Made by a program: the position numbers and the translations under genes
NCBI RefSeq assembly: GCF_013778325.1
Contig: NZ_JACEIB010000027.1
Coordinates: forward strand, 1 to 64,000
Source of the DNA: Sphingomonas chungangi
GTDB taxonomy: Bacteria; Pseudomonadota; Alphaproteobacteria; Sphingomonadales; Sphingomonadaceae
DNA length: 64,000 bases
Direction: 5' to 3'
Part shown: in pieces, positions 16,492 to 24,327 of the stretch
How positions within the stretch are numbered: the first letter of the stretch is position 1
Layout: each line of letters begins with the position of its first letter
Notes under the pieces: generated by a model
The model's database searches: none
Told to the model about the DNA's origin: nothing
The model's input: only the letters and a program-made list of their open reading frames with translations

Positions 16492-18153
16492 TCAGGCTCC
16501 CACCACTTCGAGCGGCCGTGACGCCTCCGCCGCCAGCCGATCGGCCAGCCTGAGGCCGAGCGCCACCGCGCTCAGCGTCGGATTGGCCTGGCTCGACGTC
16601 GGCAGCACGGCCGTGCTCGCCACGAACAGATTCGGCGCATCGAAGCAGCGAAGATCGCCATCTACCACGCCCTCGCTGCGGTTGGCACCCATGCGGACGA
16701 GGCCGATCTGGTGGGTGCCGTGCGCCGCCGTTTCCAGCACGCGGGCCGCACGCGCCTCGCGCGGCACGCGATACTCGAGCCGCCCGATGCGGCTGCGCAC
16801 CAGCCAATCCTCCAGCAGATCGTGCATGCGGACGACCGAATCGGCGTCCTGCTCGCAGAAGCGGTAGTCGATATGCAGTGACGGCAGGCCGAGCCTGTCG
16901 CGTTCGCCGGAAAGGCGCACCCGGCTGTCCGCACGCGGCGCCTGCTCGGCATGATATTGCAGGCCGTAGCGATGCGCCTTGTTGAGCACGAAGAAGCCCG
17001 GCAGGCGGGTGGACTTGTCGTAGCGCCGGCGCAGGAAATCGACGCCGAAGATCGCGGCCGCCGGCATGCCGGTCGCGAGATTGGCGATGTGCGGCAGGCG
17101 GCGCTTCGGCCCGGCCGGCACGTGCAGCTTGCGGATCGCCTCGGCCACCAGCCGCCGCCCGAGCGGACCGACGCTCATCGCCAGATAGACCAGCGAGAGG
17201 ATCGCACTGCCGTGGCGGGGATCGGAGATGGGAGGCACGATCGGCCACAGCGCGGTGTTGAGCAGGCGATGCGCGCGCTGCGTCTCCGCGCTCGCGGTGA
17301 AGCGCCGACGGACATAGGAGCCGTGGGCATCGACATGGAAACCGAAATTGCGATCGAGATCGCCGTCGAGCACGATGTCGGCGATCTCGCCGAGAACATG
17401 GCCCATATAATAACGGCCGAGCGGACCGTCCTCGCCGCCGAAACGCCCCGGCGACTGCTGCTGCGCGGCGAGCAGCAGGCGCGCACTCTCCACCCCGCCC
17501 GCCGCGATCACCAGCATCGAGACCGGCAGCCGCACCCGCTCGCCGCTCTTCGTGTGCGCGACGGTGATGTGGGTAACGGCGCCGCTTTCGGCAAAGGCGA
17601 TGTCGACCAGCGTGGCGTGGGTGCGCACGTCGAGCTTCGGATCGCGCGCGATCGCCTCGGCATGGATGATCTGCGCCTGCTGCCGGTTCGCCCAGCGCTC
17701 CAGCGTCGTGCAGTCGAAGCCGTCGTCGGCCAGTGCCACACCCGGGATCGGCTCGCGATAAAAGGGGGCGCCCGATCGCGTCGCCTCCACCGCCGGCGCG
17801 ATCCAGGGTACGTAATCGGCATGAGAGATCGGCCAGCGGGCCTCCACCCAGTCGCGCGCCTCGAAATCGATCGGATCGAAGGGCAGGCAACGCGCGCCCC
17901 ACAGGTTCGAGGTTCCACCGAGCCGTCGCGCCGTGGCGATGCTCATGTCGTCGTGGCGGCGCGCGTCCGTGAAGCCGGCGGCGGCAAGCGACTGGACCTG
18001 CGCGTCGGCCGCATCGCCACCCGATTCGAGCAGCAGCACGCGGCGGCCGCGCCTCGCCAGATCGGTCGCGATCGCCAGCCCGACGGGCCCCGAGCCGACG
18101 ATGCACAGATCGTGCCCTGCCGCCTCCAGCCCGGCGATGCCGTCGGTCAGCAT
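16492..18153 (-). CDS. GMC-family FAD-dependent oxidoreductase
   Basis: The 553-residue protein has an N-terminal FAD-binding Rossmann motif DLCIVGSGPVGLAIATDLA (GxGxxG at 20-25) ending in an acidic LLLESG, ARRLGGTSNLWG near residue 80, VIAAGGVESARLLL in the middle, and a C-terminal block with FVASTAVLPTSSQANPTLSAV, the GMC_oxred_C signature, preceded by AHGTHQIG. Such enzymes oxidise alcohols or sugars. It has no signal peptide. It is co-oriented with, and 15 bases downstream of, the aldo/keto-reductase-like gene, and 2 bases upstream of a GT4 gene. A role in oxidising a hydroxyl of an EPS sugar, later reduced by the AKR, is inference. Confidence 0.85.
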   Translation of the reverse strand: MLTDGIAGLEAAGHDLCIVGSGPVGLAIATDLARRGRRVLLLESGGDAADAQVQSLAAAGFTDARRHDDMSIATARRLGGTSNLWGARCLPFDPIDFEARDWVEARWPISHADYVPWIAPAVEATRSGAPFYREPIPGVALADDGFDCTTLERWANRQQAQIIHAEAIARDPKLDVRTHATLVDIAFAESGAVTHITVAHTKSGERVRLPVSMLVIAAGGVESARLLLAAQQQSPGRFGGEDGPLGRYYMGHVLGEIADIVLDGDLDRNFGFHVDAHGSYVRRRFTASAETQRAHRLLNTALWPIVPPISDPRHGSAILSLVYLAMSVGPLGRRLVAEAIRKLHVPAGPKRRLPHIANLATGMPAAAIFGVDFLRRRYDKSTRLPGFFVLNKAHRYGLQYHAEQAPRADSRVRLSGERDRLGLPSLHIDYRFCEQDADSVVRMHDLLEDWLVRSRIGRLEYRVPREARAARVLETAAHGTHQIGLVRMGANRSEGVVDGDLRCFDAPNLFVASTAVLPTSSQANPTLSAVALGLRLADRLAAEASRPLEVVGA

Positions 18154-18168
18154 GACTTCAACGGTCGA

Positions 18169-19050
18169 TCAGGCCGCGACCGCGGCCCGCGCGCCGTCAT
18201 ATTCGCGGATCAGCGCCACGGTGTTCTCGATGTTCGCGCGGCTGGAGGCGCCGAACAGGATCGAGCTGACATAGGGCTCGTTGACCACCCACTCGATCGC
18301 CTCGCGCGGGGAGATGCCTCCCGATGCCAGTACCGACATGGCGATCATGCGCGCCGGATGACGCTTCACCGCCTCGCGATAGCCCTCGATCCCGCCCGAC
18401 ATGCGAAAGGCCAGCTTGTTGACGTTGGCGCATACGATCGGGTTCTCGACGCCCGCCTCGTGCAGCATGGGCAGCAGCTTCGGCACGTTCATCGTGATGA
18501 AGCCGGCCTCGGCATTGTAGCGCTTGCGGCAATGTTCCGAAAAGATGCGGAAGGCATCGACGAAGCCCAGCCCCTGCACCAGATCGGTGACGACGTTCTG
18601 CAGGAAGATGACCGGCGTCTCCAGCCCCTCGAACATCTTCATCTCGGCATCGACGAGCAGGGTCATCATGCTCTCGATATCCTTGCCCAGCACCGCCTTG
18701 GAGCCGCGCAGCACGGTATCGACCAGGCCCTCCTTGGGCAGGAACTTGCGCAGCGCGTCGAAATAGCCGAGCTCGGTCACCGCATTGGCGTATTTGTGCG
18801 CGTAGGGCATGCCCGGATAGAAGGTGAAGCCCTTCCACATGTCCGGCCGCGCGCGCACGTCGTCGGCGATCTTCTCGATCGTGTCATGAGTGGTGCACAT
18901 GAAGCCGCCGGCGCCAGCGTGCAGCGCGGCCTGCAGCACCTCGATGATCGCATCGGTCGACTGGAAGCGCATCGCCTGCTGGCGGGCCTTCTCTTCCGAC
19001 ATGTGGTTGATGCCGAAAAACTGGTTGTCGCCGAAGAGGATGCGTTCCAC
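18169..19050 (-). CDS. aldo/keto-reductase-like TIM-barrel protein of uncertain function
   Basis: The 293-residue product begins ERILFGDNQFFGINHMSEEKA and ends with EPYVSSILFGASSRANIENT, which resembles the C-terminal cofactor-binding end of aldo/keto reductases (a phrase of the form GxSSxxxxxxN). The usual N-terminal Asp-Tyr-Lys catalytic set is not apparent, so it may be a divergent or non-reductase member. The GTG at 19050 is used with TGGAG upstream. It sits 55 bases after the WecG-like gene and 15 bases before the GMC oxidoreductase. I do not recognise a characterised homologue. Confidence 0.6.
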   Translation of the reverse strand: MERILFGDNQFFGINHMSEEKARQQAMRFQSTDAIIEVLQAALHAGAGGFMCTTHDTIEKIADDVRARPDMWKGFTFYPGMPYAHKYANAVTELGYFDALRKFLPKEGLVDTVLRGSKAVLGKDIESMMTLLVDAEMKMFEGLETPVIFLQNVVTDLVQGLGFVDAFRIFSEHCRKRYNAEAGFITMNVPKLLPMLHEAGVENPIVCANVNKLAFRMSGGIEGYREAVKRHPARMIAMSVLASGGISPREAIEWVVNEPYVSSILFGASSRANIENTVALIREYDGARAAVAA

Positions 19051-19105
19051 GGATCAGGCTCCAGAAGGTCGCGGCGAACCGAAGCCGCCGCGAACGGGAA
19101 TAAGC

Positions 19106-19981
19106 TCAAACGGTTTCGGACGTCCCGGCCGACGCGCCCTTCGGCGACGCCGCAGGAGCAGCCGTGCTGCCCGGCCCCGGAAAGGCCGGCGACGGGAAGG
19201 GCGGCGGACGGTACAGGCCGATGCGGTCGAGCAGCACATGCCCGAAGAAACCGATCGTGCGATAGTAACGACGCCAGTAACGGCGCGGCTCGGTCGCCAT
19301 GCGATAGACCCATTCGAGCCCGTTGCGGCCCATCCAGCCGGGGGCGCGACGCACCGCGTCCGCCTCGTAGTCGATCGTCGCGCCGACGCCCATGTAGATT
19401 TTCACATGCGGCATCAGGTGACGGTAGCGCTTGACCCAGATTTCCTGCTTGGGGGCGCCCAGGCCGATGATCACGCAGGTGGCGCGGCAGGCGTTGATCC
19501 GGTCGATCGCCTCCTGGATTTCGGCCTCGTCGTTCACGAAGTTGTAGGACGGGCCGAACGCGCCGACCACCGTCTCGCGTCCGGTCTGGCCGTTGATGCG
19601 GTCCATCGCGCGCTGGGCGATGCCGGGGCCGGCACCGAGGAAGAAGATGCGCACGTCGGGGTTCTGCGCGTGCCGCTTCCAGTAGGTCGGCACGATGTCC
19701 GATCCGGACACCTTCTCCTGGATGCGCCGGCCGAGAAAGCCCAGCGCCCAATAGACATATTTGCTGTCCGAGGTGACGTAGTCGGCCTGGCTGTAGATCT
19801 CGGCGAACTCGGGGTTGCGCCGGAGGTGATAGAGGTGATCCGGGTTGAGCGTGAGGACCAGCCCCTCATCGAGCCGCTCCATCAGCTCGTTCATGCTGAG
19901 ATTGTCGACCCAGGCGTTCTGTATGCGCGAACGCCGCCAGGGCTTGTGGCCGGGCTGATCGACATCGCAGAAATTCGGCAT
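19106..19981 (-). CDS. WecG/TagA/CpsF-family glycosyltransferase (GT26)
   Basis: This 291-residue protein carries the GT26 hallmarks: LTLNPDHLYHL (residues 43-53), SQADYVTSDSKYVYW (64-78), RIFFLGAGPG, and VIIGLGAPKQEIW with the conserved Lys-Gln-Glu. Members add ManNAcA, ManNAc or glucose to lipid-linked intermediates (WecG, TagA, GumM) at the inner membrane. The C-terminal 30 residues are a Pro/Ala/Ser-rich tail without family resemblance. The ATG at 19981 has GAAAGGA upstream. It follows the Gfo/Idh/MocA gene by 35 bases, so the dehydrogenase may help make its donor sugar. Confidence 0.88.
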   Translation of the reverse strand: MPNFCDVDQPGHKPWRRSRIQNAWVDNLSMNELMERLDEGLVLTLNPDHLYHLRRNPEFAEIYSQADYVTSDSKYVYWALGFLGRRIQEKVSGSDIVPTYWKRHAQNPDVRIFFLGAGPGIAQRAMDRINGQTGRETVVGAFGPSYNFVNDEAEIQEAIDRINACRATCVIIGLGAPKQEIWVKRYRHLMPHVKIYMGVGATIDYEADAVRRAPGWMGRNGLEWVYRMATEPRRYWRRYYRTIGFFGHVLLDRIGLYRPPPFPSPAFPGPGSTAAPAASPKGASAGTSETV

Positions 19982-20016
19982 CGCCGATCCTTTCCCTTTC
20001 GCGGACGTCCGGACGC

Positions 20017-21111
20017 TCAGCGCCCGAACATGCGCCCGACCAGACCGCCCGCCTTGCGCTGTTGTGGCGCGGCGAGCTCGATCACCCCGGTGCTGCCCGC
20101 CGCCGCCGAGCGGATCATCTCGATCGCTGCATCGGTGTCGGCGGCGCCGGCGAAGCTGTTGCCGTAGGTGGTCCGCTTTTCGATGATGGCGCGGGCGAAG
20201 GCCTCCAGCTGGGCGGTATATTCCTCGCCACGCAGGTAGAAGCTCACTGGCGGCGTCAGGTGGGTGATGTAGTTGACCGTCCAGCCTTGCCGGTATCCCT
20301 CGGGGATCGGGGCGCTGCCGGTCAGGAACACCTGGATCTCCTGTCGGTCCGCATAGAGCTTGCCGCCCTCGCCCCATACCGACACGCGCGTCGTCATCTT
20401 GCGCACCGAAGGATCGGACCAGTTGACCGAAAGCTGCCCGGTCACACCGCCTTCGAAGCCGAGCGTGGCATAGACCTCGTCGTCGACTTCGGCGGAGAAG
20501 CCGCTCTTCAGCACCGCGCCCGAGCAGGCGAGCGGGCGGCCGAAATACCAGTTGAGCAGGTTCAGGGGGTGGGCCGCATAATCGTAGAGGCAGCCGCCGC
20601 CATTGCCGGCCTTGCCACGCCAGGTCGGCTTGGCGGGCTTGAGCACCACCGGGCCGTAGGCCTCGCCCTGAACATGCGTGATCCGGCCGAGCGCGCCCGC
20701 GTCGAGCAGTTTCTTGACCTCGGAGAAGGTGCCGATGAATCGATTGTGGTAGCCAACCTGCGCGATCAGTCCCTTGGACGCGGCGAGCTCCGCCAGCTCC
20801 CGGCTTTGCTGCGCGGAAAGCGTCAGCGGCTTCTCGCAGAAGATGTGCAGCCCGCGCTCCAGCGCCTTGCGCGCCATCGGCTCGTGGGTGGTGGTCGGCG
20901 TCGCGATCACCACCGCTTCCAGCTCGGGCAACTTCAGCAGCTGGTCATAGTCGGCGACATAGCGGAGCTTGCCGTACTTCTCGATGACCGACCCGACCAT
21001 CGCCGCGCTGTCGCAGATCGCGACAACCTCGAAATCGTCGAGCGCATTCACCATGGCGAGGTGGGAAAGGCCCATTTTGCCCAACCCGACCACTGCGACC
21101 TTGACCGTCAA
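20017..21111 (-). CDS. Gfo/Idh/MocA-family NAD(P)-dependent sugar oxidoreductase
   Basis: The 364-residue enzyme has a Rossmann motif VAVVGLGKMG (GLGKMG at 9-14), VVIATPTTTHEPMARKAL, and the family EKP motif (Glu93-Lys94-Pro95), plus GGGCLYDYAAHPLNLLNW in the second domain where the catalytic Asp/His lie. Homologues act on UDP- or dTDP-sugars, for example the WbpB/WlbA 3-dehydrogenases. The TTG at 21111 is preferred, with GGGGGA 7 bases upstream; a TTG at 21132 is possible, and an ATG between them is out of frame. It is the first gene of the eight-gene minus unit ending at 10,413. Confidence 0.85.
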   Translation of the reverse strand: MTVKVAVVGLGKMGLSHLAMVNALDDFEVVAICDSAAMVGSVIEKYGKLRYVADYDQLLKLPELEAVVIATPTTTHEPMARKALERGLHIFCEKPLTLSAQQSRELAELAASKGLIAQVGYHNRFIGTFSEVKKLLDAGALGRITHVQGEAYGPVVLKPAKPTWRGKAGNGGGCLYDYAAHPLNLLNWYFGRPLACSGAVLKSGFSAEVDDEVYATLGFEGGVTGQLSVNWSDPSVRKMTTRVSVWGEGGKLYADRQEIQVFLTGSAPIPEGYRQGWTVNYITHLTPPVSFYLRGEEYTAQLEAFARAIIEKRTTYGNSFAGAADTDAAIEMIRSAAAGSTGVIELAAPQQRKAGGLVGRMFGR

Positions 21112-21136
21112 TGTCCATCCCCCAAAGTCCAATGGT

Positions 21137-21149
21137 GCTGCAATGCAGC
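21137..21149 (-). promoter_or_regulatory. perfect 13-base palindrome of the GCTGCRTTGCA element, copy 2
   Basis: Read on the minus strand it is GCTGCATTGCAGC: six-base arms around one central base, with no mismatch. It lies 26-38 bases upstream of the Gfo/Idh/MocA start at 21111. A TTGACA box lies further upstream at 21170-21175 (minus strand), but no good -10 box is at the normal spacing. Confidence 0.45.
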
Positions 21150-21276
21150 GTGGCCGCCCGCCCCCCTTCTGTCAAGCTTCGGAGCGTTTCAAATTGATGA
21201 TGCAGCCTTTGACGATAACCGCCCGAAATCCGAAAATGGGACGGAAATCCGCGATGTCCGGTTTTGTTGCCGGCTT

Positions 21277-21304
21277 GGCGGGCGCCCGGACCGTAGCGCC
21301 CGCC
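21277..21304 (-). terminator. GC-rich hairpin downstream of the SGNH hydrolase gene
   Basis: GGCGGGCG at 21277-21284 pairs perfectly with CGCCCGCC at 21297-21304 across a 12-base loop, 22 bases beyond the stop of the SGNH hydrolase gene. No T-run follows on the minus strand, so it may be an RNA-stabilising hairpin or a weak terminator. Confidence 0.4.
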
Positions 21305-21326
21305 GGTTTCGCGGATCGTCCGGCTC

Positions 21327-22733
21327 CTACGCCGGATCGACCTTTACGATGCAGGCTCGGCCGAAGCGGATCGTGCCCGGCGGCGATACCGGCCCGTTCG
21401 GATAGCTGCGCAGGAAAGCGGTTGCGAGGATCTGCAGGTCGCTGGCTGCCGGTGGCGCCGTCAGCGTGTGCATCGGCGTCCGCATCACGCCGCTGATCGC
21501 CTCGCCCGGAAGATCCCGCTGCGCGCTGGCCAGATCGGCATTGTAATTGGTCGATCCCTGCCAGCGCATCAGCAGCGAGGGGAAGGAGATCATGCTGTTG
21601 CCCGCGTCGATCTCGAACGCCATCAGCGCCTCGATCGTGTCCCCGGCGGCCAGGCTGGACAAAGCGGCCGAGGATACGCCCTGATAGAGCCGGGCATATT
21701 GCGCGTATGTGTAGGTTCCCGCCCCGCTGATCGTGTAGCCGCCGCCGAAGGCCAATTGCTGCATCGGCTGCCCGGACGCGTTGGTGACGAGCGAGGCGAC
21801 GCAACTGAGTCCCGAGGTCGGCGACATGTCGAGCGTCCAGGCGTCCGCCACCGTGCCCGTCAGGCTCGCGCCGCCGGTCGCCGCGACGAGCGTGCCGGTG
21901 CCGTAGCCTGTGCCGGAGACCATCATCGGGTTGAGCAGCATGTTGCCGTTCGGCGCGCCCGGCTGGCACTTCATGTTGCTCGTCGGCAGCAGGTCGATCG
22001 GCGGATACCATTGGCGCAGGATCGCCGCGATCGCCTTGCCGACGTAATAAGCGCCGAGCACGCCGGGGTGGGTGCCGTCCACCGTCATGTTCGCCTTGGG
22101 CTTGGCGCCTTCGCCCAGCGGATTGGTGAGATCGACCAGGCAGCCGGACGCGACCGCGATCCAGCCGCCCGACCGCGCCGCCAGCGTGTGCAGCCAGCGG
22201 TTGCAGCGATCGAGCACGTCATATTGGGCGGGGGTGAAGGCGGTGCCGCCGCCCTGCACCGGATCGCGGGGCAGGATCGGCACGAACAGGCAGCGCATCC
22301 CCCGCGCCGCCAGCAGCTGCGCGATCTGCAGCCAGTCGGCGGTGATCGCGGCGAAGCTCGACGTCGCGGTGCCGTGCAGGATGTTGTTGGTGCCGCAATC
22401 CACCACCACCGCGCCCGGCGCATGCGGCATGGCGGCGAGGAAGGCCGGCAGGTTGGCGAGGATGGTGCCGGTCTCCATCCCCGGAAAGGCCCAGACGTTG
22501 CTCTCGGCCGGCATCCGCGCGCGCTGCCCGCAGAGCGCCAGCGCCCAGGCCATGTAGCCGTTGGCTCCCTTGAGCACGCTCGTGCTCGTCACCGGCGTGA
22601 CGCGGTTGCCGATGTTGGAATCGGGCGCGACCTTGCTGTCGCCGATCACCGCGATGTGCGGCACCGGCGCGGCCGGCCGGGCGAGCAGCGCGGCCCGGGC
22701 CGCGAGCGCCTGCGCGGTATAATCCTCGCTCAC
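21327..22733 (-). CDS. SGNH/GDSL-type hydrolase with phage-like character
   Basis: The 468-residue protein has SGNH block I IAVIGDSKVA (nucleophile Ser33), block III VVVDCGTNNILHG, and block V DGTHPG with the catalytic Asp/His. This is a Ser esterase fold used to remove acyl groups from carbohydrates. After the catalytic domain (to about residue 245), the second half is a beta-rich region that looks like a carbohydrate-binding or tail-fibre-type domain. There is no signal peptide. The GTG start at 22733 overlaps the previous gene as GTGA. Alone among the units it is paired with a phage-tail-like gene and not with EPS enzymes. EPS deacylation is plausible but not shown. Confidence 0.78.
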   Translation of the reverse strand: MSEDYTAQALAARAALLARPAAPVPHIAVIGDSKVAPDSNIGNRVTPVTSTSVLKGANGYMAWALALCGQRARMPAESNVWAFPGMETGTILANLPAFLAAMPHAPGAVVVDCGTNNILHGTATSSFAAITADWLQIAQLLAARGMRCLFVPILPRDPVQGGGTAFTPAQYDVLDRCNRWLHTLAARSGGWIAVASGCLVDLTNPLGEGAKPKANMTVDGTHPGVLGAYYVGKAIAAILRQWYPPIDLLPTSNMKCQPGAPNGNMLLNPMMVSGTGYGTGTLVAATGGASLTGTVADAWTLDMSPTSGLSCVASLVTNASGQPMQQLAFGGGYTISGAGTYTYAQYARLYQGVSSAALSSLAAGDTIEALMAFEIDAGNSMISFPSLLMRWQGSTNYNADLASAQRDLPGEAISGVMRTPMHTLTAPPAASDLQILATAFLRSYPNGPVSPPGTIRFGRACIVKVDPA

Positions 22734-23170
22734 TGGCGCACCTCGTAGGTCAGCGTGCCGGAGGTCAGCGCGATGTCGAGCCAGTAGGTGGCGCCCGCCA
22801 CCGTCTCCTCGCGCACCGGCTCCTGCGCGTTGGCGGTGAAGACGCCCCAGGGCTGGCCGCCGGCGCTGAGCGGCAGGCAGGTGGTGCCGCCGTCGAGCGA
22901 GCGCAGCACGCGCACGGTGCCCGCCCAGGTGCCGCCGAGGGTCAGCCAGATGGCGCGGCCGAGTTCGGGCGTGAAAGGGCCTGCGGCGCCGCTCGCCGAT
23001 GCCGATCCGACGAGCGGGGTCGCGGTGGCGGCGGTCCATCGCTGGCCGACCGGAAGCGGGTGATCGGGATCGACCGCGACGGCGGCGGAACCGGGCTGGC
23101 CGTAGGCGACGGCGTGCGAGGTAATGGTGGGCGACGGGTTGAAGACGAGCGGATTCGGGTCGGCAGCCAT
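22730..23170 (-). CDS. small phage-tail-like hypothetical protein
   Basis: The 146-residue protein is Thr/Ala/Gly/Pro-rich and predicted all-beta, with no signal peptide or membrane segment. VDPDHPLPVG at about residues 33-42 and the overall plan resemble small proteins found in tail and baseplate regions of alphaproteobacterial phages. I cannot name a family. The ATG at 23170 has AAGGGAG upstream. It overlaps the SGNH hydrolase gene by 4 bases, so the two are probably made together. No capsid, portal, terminase or tape-measure gene is near, so it is not part of a complete prophage. Confidence 0.6.
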   Translation of the reverse strand: MAADPNPLVFNPSPTITSHAVAYGQPGSAAVAVDPDHPLPVGQRWTAATATPLVGSASASGAAGPFTPELGRAIWLTLGGTWAGTVRVLRSLDGGTTCLPLSAGGQPWGVFTANAQEPVREETVAGATYWLDIALTSGTLTYEVRQ

Positions 23171-23215
23171 GGTCGACGCTCCCTTGCATGAATATCAGGT
23201 TATCGAGGATGCAAT

Positions 23216-23244
23216 CCTATAACCAAAATGGTTCGAAAATGCAA
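23216..23244 (-). promoter_or_regulatory. candidate promoter of the phage-like/SGNH two-gene unit
   Basis: On the minus strand TTGCAT (23239-23244) is followed after exactly 17 bases by TATAGG (23216-23221). The spacer contains the inverted repeat AACCA-AAA-TGGTT (23221-23233), a possible operator. The start codon at 23170 is about 45 bases downstream. The surrounding sequence is AT-rich for this genome. Confidence 0.5.
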
Positions 23245-23313
23245 GCAAAATCATGCGCGGCCGGTGGCGGTCGGCCGCCGGCAATCACGTCCGCCTAAAA
23301 TTTCAGCCTGAAA

Positions 23314-24327
23314 TCAGCCGGTTTTGCCGGCGATATAGCCCTTGTACCAGTCCACCCAGAGCGGGATGCCGACAGACAGCGGCGTCGACGGCTGGAAACC
23401 GAGATCGCGCTGGATCGCCGAGATGTCGGCATAGGTCGCCGGCACGTCGCCCGGCTGCATCGGCTGCTCGATCCGGATCGCCTTGCGGCCGCAGCTCTCC
23501 TCGATCAGCGCGATCAGCGTCTCGAGCTGCTCGGCCTGATTGTTGCCGATATTGTAGAGCCGGTGCGGCGACCGGCTGCCGCCCGCCTTCTCCGCGCCGT
23601 CGTCCGGCGGCGGATTATCCAGCGAGGCGATCACGCCGGCGACGATATCGTCGATGAAGGTGAAATCCCGCCGCATGTTGCCGCCGTTGAACACGGTGAT
23701 CGGTTCGCCCTTCAACACCTTCTCGGTGAAGCCCCACACCGCCATGTCGGGCCGGCCCCATGGGCCATAGACGGTGAAGAAGCGCAGGCCGGTCTGCGGG
23801 ATGCGATAGAGATGCGAATAGGATTCGCTGAGCAGCTCGTCCGCCTTCTTGGTCGCGGCGTAGAGCGAGATCGGAAAATCCACCCGCGCCTCGACACGGA
23901 ACGGCAGGTCGGGGCTGGTGCCGTACACCGACGAGGAGGAAGCGTAGACCATGTGCGCCACTCGCCGCTGCCGCGCCAGCTCCAGCATGTTGAGATGGCC
24001 GACGAGGTTGGAATGGGCGTAAGCGCGCGGGTTGAGGATCGAGTAGCGCACGCCCGCCTGCGCGCCGAGATGGACGATGCTGCGGATTTCCTCGCCCGCC
24101 AGCGCGGCGTCCATCGCCTCGTGATCGGCGAAGTCGATCTCGTGGAAGGTGAACAGATCGGTCCCGCCCGGCGCCCGGCGGATCGCCTCCAGCCTGTCCC
24201 GCTTGAGCGACACGGGATTATAGTCCGTCAGGCAGTCGATGCCGACCACGCGCTCGCCTCGGGCCGCCAGGAGACGGATCACGTGCGACGCGATGAAGCC
24301 CGCCGCGCCGGTCACCAGGATCGTCAT
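23314..24327 (-). CDS. UDP-glucuronate 4-epimerase-like NAD-dependent epimerase
   Basis: The 337-residue enzyme has an N-terminal GAAGFIAS nucleotide motif (7-14), SSSSVYG at 130-136 and YAATK with Tyr156 and Lys160. YGPWGRPDMAVWGF and the GNMRRDFTFIDDIV stretch are characteristic of UDP-glucuronate 4-epimerases (LspL/CapI type), which make UDP-galacturonate. The third glycine of the usual GxxGxxG is Ala13 here. It overlaps the acyltransferase/SGNH gene as ATGA and ends the rmlACD unit. With ugd supplying UDP-glucuronate at 28,905, a galacturonate residue in the EPS is likely. Confidence 0.88.
   Translation of the reverse strand: MTILVTGAAGFIASHVIRLLAARGERVVGIDCLTDYNPVSLKRDRLEAIRRAPGGTDLFTFHEIDFADHEAMDAALAGEEIRSIVHLGAQAGVRYSILNPRAYAHSNLVGHLNMLELARQRRVAHMVYASSSSVYGTSPDLPFRVEARVDFPISLYAATKKADELLSESYSHLYRIPQTGLRFFTVYGPWGRPDMAVWGFTEKVLKGEPITVFNGGNMRRDFTFIDDIVAGVIASLDNPPPDDGAEKAGGSRSPHRLYNIGNNQAEQLETLIALIEESCGRKAIRIEQPMQPGDVPATYADISAIQRDLGFQPSTPLSVGIPLWVDWYKGYIAGKTG

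Noticed and set aside
15263-18106. Apparent 947-residue minus-strand fusion
   Set aside because: The first 539 codons lie opposite or out of frame with the GMC oxidoreductase; the real GT4 begins at 16489 after the GMC stop.
10413-23170. Prophage remnant
   Set aside because: Phage-like proteins are present but no integrase, terminase, portal, capsid, lysis or attachment-site genes or repeats were seen, and these genes are interleaved with EPS genes.
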